From the NCBI GenBank assembly GCA_002085285.1, contig NATK01000097.1, positions 1 to 6,275 of the forward strand: a stretch of DNA of 6,275 nt, read 5' to 3'. This stretch comes from Candidatus Latescibacteria bacterium 4484_7. Lineage in GTDB: Bacteria; Krumholzibacteriota; Krumholzibacteriia; Krumholzibacteriales; Krumholzibacteriaceae. Positions 1-5,012 of this stretch are shown here, in pieces (position 1 is the first letter of the stretch; each line of letters begins with the position of its first letter). Both the position numbers and the translations under genes were made by a program. The notes under the pieces were generated by a model. It ran no database searches and was not told where the DNA came from. It saw only the letters and a program-made list of their open reading frames with translations.

Positions 1-1
1 A

Positions 2-97
2 CCTCTGTTCACGGCTCCTGTGATCACTGTGCTGGTTCTGGCGTTGGTACTTGCCGCTGCCGTCTTCATGAGGAAGCGCGCAAGAGCCGAAGCCTAA
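2..97 (+). CDS. C-terminal end of a membrane or cell-surface protein with a sorting-signal-like tail (5' partial)
   Basis: Only the last 31 codons and the TAA stop are in the window, so the body of the protein and its function are unknown. The visible tail begins PLFTAP, continues with a hydrophobic stretch of about 18 residues (VITVLVLALVLAAAVFM), then a basic cluster RKRAR, and ends AEA. A short motif, one transmembrane helix and a basic cluster at the extreme C-terminus is the tripartite layout of exosortase and archaeosortase substrates (PEP-CTERM, PGF-CTERM and relatives). The stop lies 35 nt before an exosortase-family gene on the same strand with no terminator visible between them, so co-transcription is likely. 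I infer that this may be a dedicated substrate of the adjacent enzyme. A plain C-terminal membrane anchor would look much the same, and any diagnostic signature motif may lie beyond the window edge. Confidence 0.7.
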   Translation, partial: PLFTAPVITVLVLALVLAAAVFMRKRARAEA

Positions 98-132
98 AAA
101 CCGACTTTGTAGTGTTTTAGAAAGTAGACTCA

Positions 133-714
133 TTGGGCCACGGAAAAAAGCCAGAAGGTGAAAGAAAGAAATCTGTAAAAGATGGATCCTTTAGAAAGCA
201 GTTCTCACTCTTTCTAACGGTGTTTTTCATCATCTGGCTTTTCTCCTATCTACTTGTTGGGCGATTTCCCGGGTTTATAGTCGATCTCCAGAACGTCGTC
301 TCCCGGGAAGTCGCCTTTTTTCTGAGCCTGTTCGGATACAATTTCACCCGTTCGGCCAGTACTTTCATGTTCCACACGGGACATGGCGCAGAGAAGATGT
401 ACATCATAGCGGAATGCACCGGACTCTACACTACGATCATCTACTTCGCGATCATCGGTGCCTATCCCGCAAGAGTGAAAGAAAAACTCATGGGGCTTCT
501 GATCGGCATTCCGTCTATTCACATCCTAAATCTATTCAGGATGGTTTTCATATCGATCGTGCTGTTTCACAGCAAAAGACTCTTTCATTTCTTTCACAGC
601 TATTTCTGGCAGGTCGGTTTCGTGATATTCATGCTTCTGCTCGTAATCTTCTGGATGGGGAAAATCGTGAAAGGTCCAAAGAGAGAAATGCAGAACCGAG
701 AGAGCCATGTCTAA
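133..714 (+). CDS. Exosortase/archaeosortase-family transpeptidase (small, XrtH-like architecture)
   Basis: This 193-aa integral membrane protein is a predicted cysteine transpeptidase that would cleave C-terminal sorting signals of exported proteins at the membrane. The family's catalytic residues are visible: Cys95 in the motif AECTGLY, Arg136 in ILNLFRM and His155 in FFHSYFWQ, with the usual arrangement of Cys at one helix start, about 40 residues to N-x-x-R, then about 19 to His. A basic N-terminus (residues 3-22) precedes the first membrane helix (about 24-43). Further hydrophobic segments lie near 59-69, 97-112, 119-145 and 160-176. Start choice: the frame is closed by TAG at 118-120, and TTG at 133 is the only usual start codon before the first helix, since the next in-frame candidate (GTG at 220) lies inside it. 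The ribosome site is weak. It follows a sorting-signal-like tail by 35 nt and overlaps the next gene by 8 nt. The length and a paired membrane protein recall exosortase H, but the subfamily is not certain. Confidence 0.88.
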   Translation: MGHGKKPEGERKKSVKDGSFRKQFSLFLTVFFIIWLFSYLLVGRFPGFIVDLQNVVSREVAFFLSLFGYNFTRSASTFMFHTGHGAEKMYIIAECTGLYTTIIYFAIIGAYPARVKEKLMGLLIGIPSIHILNLFRMVFISIVLFHSKRLFHFFHSYFWQVGFVIFMLLLVIFWMGKIVKGPKREMQNRESHV

Positions 715-1207
715 AGTCGACAGAAACGACAAGACCGCCAATAGTAGAAACCGGAGCCTCGGGAAAACGATCCTGATATTTTTCCTGCGTTTCCTCGTTG
801 CCTCATTCGTCCTGACTCTTCTAGCTTTGAAGTTCGAAAATTCATACTCCGAGTTTATAGCCCTGTCGGCTGATCCGCTGCTCAAGATCTTTCATTATAA
901 CGTCATCATGGAAAAGGCGATGGATATAGCCGATGATATCTCACTCAATCCGATCGTCTTTATATCGCTCGTTATTGCGACGCTCGGTGTCAGCATTTCG
1001 AAGAGGATAATAGCGGGACTCGTAGGATTCGCCATATTGACCGCGGCGAACATCATCACGGTCTTCTTCGTTTTCCTCAGCTACTACAGGGGGAGCGAAG
1101 CGCTCTGGGCAGGCAGCGAGTTCTTGAACCTGACGATAAACTTTTTCCTCCCGATACTTCTCTGGTTCGCACTCCTACCGACTGACTGGGGAAGGAATAT
1201 GAAATAG
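707..1207 (+). CDS. Four-helix membrane protein paired with the sortase; possible inactive sortase homologue
   Basis: This 166-aa protein has a basic N-terminus and four predicted membrane helices at about 21-43, 81-97, 101-126 and 139-157. Its ATG lies inside the end of the sortase gene (ATGTCTAA, 8-nt overlap) just after a GAGAGAG run, so translation is probably coupled and the two proteins are likely partners. Membrane proteins of similar size accompany some exosortase subtypes (the XrtH- and XrtF-associated proteins), and this is the most likely class. By eye the protein also aligns with the sortase itself: FHYN at 62-65 against FGYN at 67-70, and GLVGF..LTAANIITVFF against GLLIG..IHILNLFRMVF with no gap through to the C-terminal helix. 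At the three catalytic positions it has Ser79 (less sure), Thr118 and Ser137 instead of Cys, Arg and His, so it should not be catalytic. The function is inferred from context only. Confidence 0.75.
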   Translation: MSKVDRNDKTANSRNRSLGKTILIFFLRFLVASFVLTLLALKFENSYSEFIALSADPLLKIFHYNVIMEKAMDIADDISLNPIVFISLVIATLGVSISKRIIAGLVGFAILTAANIITVFFVFLSYYRGSEALWAGSEFLNLTINFFLPILLWFALLPTDWGRNMK

Positions 1208-1235
1208 TACCCAGGCCATATTTGACTATTCCTTC
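1191..1235. terminator. Convergent stem-loop spanning both stop codons, possible bidirectional terminator
   Basis: GAAGGAATA at 1191-1199 and TATTCCTTC at 1227-1235 form a perfect 9-bp inverted repeat around a 27-nt loop. The loop contains the stop codon of the plus-strand membrane gene, and the right arm overlaps the stop codon of cysS on the other strand. A second short pairing inside the loop (AAATA 1202-1206 with TATTT 1219-1223) could extend the stem after mismatches. Neither strand has a clear run of T after the stem, so it is not a textbook intrinsic terminator. Its position between converging genes only 18 nt apart is the main argument for a role in ending transcription or protecting 3' ends. 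Confidence 0.4.
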
Positions 1236-2659
1236 GGTTTCAATGCAGGGCCGTCGGCTCTGTCTTCGACAATGAACCCGAGCTCTGAGATCTTGTCCCG
1301 CAATGCATCAGCCCTGGCCCAATCCTTCGCCTTGCGTGCCTCTTCTCTCTCGGCAACGAGCGCTGCAACCTCCTCGGGCACTTCGACCTTGTGCTTGGGC
1401 AGACCGTCATGGAAAAGACCGAGGATCGAATCGAAGAGCTCGAAGGCGCCCCTTAACTCCTCGAGGATCTTTCCGTCCCTGGCAAGCGCCTGCTCGTTAG
1501 CAGCCCTGATCTTGTTTACCTCCTTGACGAGCCTGAAAATGTGCCCTATCGCCTCGCCACTGTTGAAATCGTCGTCCATCGCCTCTATGAAGCTCTGCTT
1601 CACCTCTTCGATCAAGGCTCCAAGCCTTGCCGATTCCTCTGACTCCTCACCTTCGCCCTCCAGGGCACTGAGCTTTTCGTCGATGAAGAGACACAGATTC
1701 CGTATCCTCTCGAAGCCCGCCTCTGCTTCCTTGAGTCTTTCCCGGCTGAACTCGGTCCTGCTCCTGAAATGCGTCGAAATCAGGTAGAATCTTATCACTT
1801 CGCCCGAAAATTCCTGATTTATCTCTTCGATCGAAAAGAAGTGTCCGGTCGATTTGGACATCTTCTCTCCCTGAAGATTGAGGAGGCCGTTGTGCAACCA
1901 GTAATTCACGAACGGCTTCCCCGTAGCAGCCTCACTCTGCGCGATCTCGTTCTCGTGGTGCGGGAATATGAGATCCTGGCCACCTCCGTGCATGTCAATC
2001 GTTTCGCCGAGATACTTCATCGACATCACCGAGCATTCGATGTGCCATCCGGGACGTCCTTTCCCCCAGGGACTGTCCCATGCGGGCTCGCCTTCCTTCG
2101 CACCCTTCCACAGGGTGAAATCGAGCGGATCCTCCTTGTGTTCGCCCACCTCGATCCTCGCGCCGCTCTTAAGCTCGTCAACGGCTCTCTTCGAGAGCTT
2201 TCCATAATCCTTGAACTTGCGGACCCTGAAATACACGTCGCCGCCCACTGCGTAGGCATACCCCTTCTCTTCGAGCCTCTTTATCAGCGCAATGATATCA
2301 TCTATGTGCTCCGTCGCCCTGGGGTGGTAATCGGCCTTCGTGATATTGAGCCTCTCCGCATACTTGAAATACTCTGCGATGTTCCTCTCCGCCACCTCCT
2401 TGTAATCGATACCCTCCTCGTTCGCTCTGGCTATGATCTTGTCGTCGACATCGGTGAAATTCTGGACATAGGTCACATCGTAACCTTTGTACTTCAGATA
2501 CCTTCTGATCATGTCCCCAGCGACGAAGGCAAGCATGTGCCCTATGTGAGGCTTGTCCTGTACCGTCATGCCGCAGAAGTATATTCCCACCTTATTGTCA
2601 TTCACCGGTTTGAAAGGTTCCTTCTTGCCCCTCAACGTATCATAGACCTTGAGTACCAT
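1226..2659 (-). CDS. cysS: Cysteinyl-tRNA synthetase (CysRS)
   Basis: This cytoplasmic class I aminoacyl-tRNA synthetase charges tRNA-Cys with cysteine using ATP. The 477-aa product is full length for the family. The zinc and cysteine site is complete: Cys29 (FCGMTVQD), Cys209 (WHIECSVM), His234 and Glu238 (FPHHENE), at nearly the same numbering as the E. coli enzyme. The HIGH signature is PHIGH with HIGH at 38-41, the KMSKS loop is at 266-270, and NFTDVDDK at 67-74 is the usual motif after the Rossmann-fold start. The C-terminal anticodon-binding part ends with the typical KAKDWARADALRDKI helix near 440-455. The ATG start at 2659 follows a strong AAAGGAGA ribosome site. It is separated by 155 nt from the upstream peptidase gene, and a candidate promoter lies in that gap. 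The 312-aa open frame on the opposite strand within this gene is a shadow of it. Confidence 0.98.
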   Translation of the reverse strand: MVLKVYDTLRGKKEPFKPVNDNKVGIYFCGMTVQDKPHIGHMLAFVAGDMIRRYLKYKGYDVTYVQNFTDVDDKIIARANEEGIDYKEVAERNIAEYFKYAERLNITKADYHPRATEHIDDIIALIKRLEEKGYAYAVGGDVYFRVRKFKDYGKLSKRAVDELKSGARIEVGEHKEDPLDFTLWKGAKEGEPAWDSPWGKGRPGWHIECSVMSMKYLGETIDMHGGGQDLIFPHHENEIAQSEAATGKPFVNYWLHNGLLNLQGEKMSKSTGHFFSIEEINQEFSGEVIRFYLISTHFRSRTEFSRERLKEAEAGFERIRNLCLFIDEKLSALEGEGEESEESARLGALIEEVKQSFIEAMDDDFNSGEAIGHIFRLVKEVNKIRAANEQALARDGKILEELRGAFELFDSILGLFHDGLPKHKVEVPEEVAALVAEREEARKAKDWARADALRDKISELGFIVEDRADGPALKPKE

Positions 2660-2667
2660 GTACAGTT

Positions 2668-2675
2668 TCTCCTTT
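2668..2675 (-). promoter_or_regulatory. Ribosome binding site of cysS
   Basis: On the minus strand this reads AAAGGAGA, a strong match to the anti-16S sequence, with its last base 8 nt upstream of the cysS ATG. It fixes the start of cysS and shows that canonical Shine-Dalgarno initiation is used in this genome. Confidence 0.75.
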
Positions 2676-2771
2676 CCCTAGAGAGTATCCGAACGAAGCA
2701 TTCATAAGATACTTCGAGACCTTGCGAAAATCCATATCGACCGGCCTTCTTTCAACATACATCGAACGAAT

Positions 2772-2800
2772 CTTATCTCTGCACCTCAAGAGCATTTCAA
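2772..2800 (-). promoter_or_regulatory. Candidate sigma-70-type promoter for cysS
   Basis: On the minus strand TTGAAA (2800-2795; five of six consensus positions) is separated by exactly 17 nt from GATAAG (2777-2772; four of six). It lies just after the stop codon of the M42 peptidase gene, and the predicted transcript would have a leader of roughly 100 nt before cysS. The rest of the 155-nt gap (2660-2814) holds no T-box, no clear terminator and no convincing gene. The call rests on sequence match and location only; the -10 box is mediocre. Confidence 0.35.
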
Positions 2801-2814
2801 ACAAAAGGCCTCTA

Positions 2815-3879
2815 CTACTTTGAAAGGCGCATCACCGTCTTTTCATCGAGACGTCTTACCACCTCATAGACAAGATCGACTGAGCTGGCAAAGTCTTTCT
2901 TCAGCACGATCCCTGCTCCGCTGTGAATATAACGAACCGGAACGCCGATTACTATAGTAGGCACACCGGACGCGTTGAGATGGACTCGCCCGCCGTCCGT
3001 GCCTCCGAAGGGCACGGCACTGAGATGATACGGTATCTTCTTCTGCTTCGCAACCGATACGAATAACTCCTTCAAAGCGTGATTGGGAATAAGGGTCGCA
3101 TCGTAGACGTATATCGAAACACCTGAGCCGAGTCCCTCCGGGCTTCCCTGCGGAGAGAACGGAATATCCTGGGCGATGTTCACCTCGAGTATGATGCTCA
3201 CGTCAGGATTGACGCTGTGACCGCTAGTCGTGGCGCCCCTGATTCCCACTTCCTCCTGAACCGTCCCGACGCCATAGACGGCGTTCTTGAGCGAGACGCC
3301 GCTCAGCCTCCTCAAAACCTCCACAAGCATCACGCAACCGATACGATCATCCCACGCCTTCGCCATATATGTGCCCTTCGGCTTGAGCGCCTTGAACGGC
3401 ATGTCGGGAACGATCGCATCACCCGGTTGAATGCCGAGCGTAGAAGGTGACCTGCCCTTCGGCAAACCTACGTCGATGTACAGGTCTTTCACCTTCGGAA
3501 CCTGCTCGCGCTCCTTGGCGTCCATGTGAAACGGACTCTTCGAGGCAACGACTCCGGGAACATCCCCCTTCAATGTCTTTATCAGTACCGGGAGCCCAAT
3601 CATTCTCACAGGCCACCATCCACCAATCGTATTGAACTTGACGAAGTTGTCGGAAAAATACGAAACCATAAAACCTATCTCGTCCATGTGCGCGGCGAGC
3701 ATCACTCTGGGGTTTTCTTTGCTGTTTTCGAGCTTCGCAATGAACGAGCCGAGATTGTCCCGCTCTATCTTCGCAATGTCGGCGAGGTGAGAGCCGAGAA
3801 GATCGAATATCTCCCCCTCGAAACCAGACACTCCCGCCGCCTCGGTGAATTCCTTGAAAAGGGCCTCGATTCTATCCAT
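2815..3879 (-). CDS. M42-family metallo-aminopeptidase (TET/glutamyl aminopeptidase-like)
   Basis: This predicted cytoplasmic co-catalytic metallopeptidase trims N-terminal residues from peptides, often as a dodecameric tetrahedral assembly in this family. Numbering from the upstream ATG at 3885 (356 aa), the metal and catalytic residues are visible: His66 and Asp68 (AAHMDEIG), Asp179 (AWDDRIG), catalytic Glu211 with Glu212 (VQEEVG), Glu234 (ILEVNIAQD) and His321 (RYIHSG). Glu234 stands where the best-studied members have Asp. The PDZ-like insert expected between the first ligands and WDDR is present (about 72-170). Start choice: AAGGAG (3892-3887) is only 1 nt from the ATG at 3885 but 7 nt from the in-frame ATG at 3879, so I favour the latter (354 aa). 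The alternative would overlap the ddl stop as ATGA. Either way it directly follows ddl and should be co-transcribed with it. M42 members are often annotated as endoglucanases, a historic misnomer. Substrate preference cannot be read from the sequence. Confidence 0.93.
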   Translation of the reverse strand: MDRIEALFKEFTEAAGVSGFEGEIFDLLGSHLADIAKIERDNLGSFIAKLENSKENPRVMLAAHMDEIGFMVSYFSDNFVKFNTIGGWWPVRMIGLPVLIKTLKGDVPGVVASKSPFHMDAKEREQVPKVKDLYIDVGLPKGRSPSTLGIQPGDAIVPDMPFKALKPKGTYMAKAWDDRIGCVMLVEVLRRLSGVSLKNAVYGVGTVQEEVGIRGATTSGHSVNPDVSIILEVNIAQDIPFSPQGSPEGLGSGVSIYVYDATLIPNHALKELFVSVAKQKKIPYHLSAVPFGGTDGGRVHLNASGVPTIVIGVPVRYIHSGAGIVLKKDFASSVDLVYEVVRRLDEKTVMRLSK

Positions 3880-3881
3880 GT

Positions 3882-4985
3882 TCATTCTCCTTGCTTCATT
3901 CTTTCTTTTCTCGAGTAAGCCATTCTAGCGACAGTTTCAACGAGATCGTCAAACTCCATGCCGGCCTCCCTTGCCGCCATTGGAACGAGGCTGAGCTCCG
4001 TCATGCCCGGCAGAGTGTTCACTTCGAGACAGAAGGACTCGCCGTCTTCGGATAGTCTGAAGTCCACTCTCGCGTAATCTCTGCAAGAGAGAGCATTGTA
4101 CGCCCTGACACCTTCGGCCTGTATCCTGCCAGCAAGTGTGTCCTCGATCTCGGCCGGAACGATGTACCTGCTCGTTCCCTTGGTGTACTTTCTCCTGTAG
4201 TCGTAAAAGCCTCCCTCAGGGACTATCTCTACAATTGGTAGAGGCTTGCCGTTCAAGACGGCGACCGTGATCTCCCTTCCGGGGATGTAGCGTTCGACGA
4301 TCACCCCGCCTCCGTAACTCATCGCCTTTACTATTGCATCGGTAATCGCCGACCTCTCCTTTACGAACGAAAAGCCAACGCTCGAGCCCTGTGAATTCGG
4401 CTTCACTACGACGGGGAAACCTACTTTCTCTTCGACCATGTCGGGCAGCTCGGATGCATTGACGTCGATACCCCCAACATTGAACAGACTGCCATTCCTC
4501 TCAACCTTGCCCTGTGTGCCAAAACCGGCAGACTGCAGCGACTTCCCGACAAGAACATGCCTCGCCGTATTCACTCCGGCCTCTCTAAAGAGCGCCTTCG
4601 CTCTGTCCTTGTTCATCGCAAGCGCGCTTCCAAGAACCGATGTGCCCGTATAGGGGATGCCTGCCATCTCGAGCACCCCCTGAACGACACCGTTTTCGCC
4701 GTCTCCTCCGTGAAGCGCGATAAAAACGACGTCCGCTCCGGCGACGGCGGGGGAACTCACCCATTCGAACCGCTTCTCGACCGGAAGCGGAGCCGGTACG
4801 CTCGAGGGCTCATCGCTAATATGCGTATCTAAAGCAAGGCCACTCTGCCCTTCAAGAGGAAGCGCCGGGTCTATGGGCGCCACCTCGTGCCCCCTTCTTA
4901 TGAGGGCATCGATGATACCCTTGCCGCTTGCTATCGAGACGTCTCTCTCGACCGAATCTCCGCCTAATAAGACTGCTATCTTCAA
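3882..4985 (-). CDS. ddl: D-alanine--D-alanine ligase
   Basis: This cytoplasmic ATP-grasp enzyme joins two D-alanines to make the dipeptide that ends the peptidoglycan stem peptide. The 367-aa product has the family signatures in order: LLGGDSVERDVS (6-17, with Glu13 for the first D-Ala), ALHGGDGENG (90-99), the ATP-binding VVKPNSQGSSVG (193-204), FYDYRRKYT (260-268, the omega loop with the Tyr found in D-Ala-specific rather than D-lactate ligases), RVDF with Asp308, and LEVNTLPGMT with Mg ligands Glu321 and Asn323. The start codon is TTG, supported by GGAGGT nine nucleotides upstream and by the conserved KIAVLLGG right after it. About 30 residues at 148-182, rich in Gly, Ser and Asn, lie between the central-domain start and the ATP-binding strand where many Ddl proteins have a shorter link. 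It follows gltX by 27 nt and leads into the M42 peptidase gene. Confidence 0.96.
   Translation of the reverse strand: MKIAVLLGGDSVERDVSIASGKGIIDALIRRGHEVAPIDPALPLEGQSGLALDTHISDEPSSVPAPLPVEKRFEWVSSPAVAGADVVFIALHGGDGENGVVQGVLEMAGIPYTGTSVLGSALAMNKDRAKALFREAGVNTARHVLVGKSLQSAGFGTQGKVERNGSLFNVGGIDVNASELPDMVEEKVGFPVVVKPNSQGSSVGFSFVKERSAITDAIVKAMSYGGGVIVERYIPGREITVAVLNGKPLPIVEIVPEGGFYDYRRKYTKGTSRYIVPAEIEDTLAGRIQAEGVRAYNALSCRDYARVDFRLSEDGESFCLEVNTLPGMTELSLVPMAAREAGMEFDDLVETVARMAYSRKERMKQGE
3887..3892 (-). promoter_or_regulatory. Ribosome binding site that decides the M42 peptidase start
   Basis: The minus strand reads AAGGAG here. It is 1 nt from the ATG at 3885, too close for normal initiation, and 7 nt from the in-frame ATG at 3879, which is ideal. 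It therefore favours the shorter protein. The site lies within the last codons of ddl, which suggests translational coupling. Confidence 0.6.
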
Positions 4986-4994
4986 ATGCCGACG

Positions 4995-5000
4995 ACCTCC
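4995..5000 (-). promoter_or_regulatory. Ribosome binding site supporting the TTG start of ddl
   Basis: The minus strand reads GGAGGT, nine nucleotides before the TTG at 4985. It lies in the 27-nt gap after the gltX stop codon. No ATG or GTG start in the ddl frame lies between this site and the TTG. Confidence 0.65.
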
Positions 5001-5012
5001 ATTCGGACAGTT

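Noticed and set aside
1769..2707. 312-aa open frame on the plus strand, antisense to cysS
   Set aside because: It lies almost wholly opposite an unambiguous CysRS gene, shows no recognisable domain, and is explained by the codon pattern of cysS on the other strand.
2743..2810. GGCCTT / AAGGCC inverted repeat as a terminator for the M42 peptidase gene
   Set aside because: The arms are only 6 bp and 56 nt apart with no T-run; chance pairing is likely.
2660..2814. T-box riboswitch upstream of cysS
   Set aside because: No T-box consensus (AGGGTGGNACCGCG-like) and no terminator/antiterminator pair is present, and the gap is short for a T-box leader.
4983..5003. Six-codon ORF (MEVVGI) ending at the ddl start
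   Set aside because: It would start on top of the ddl ribosome site and lacks its own; too short to support.
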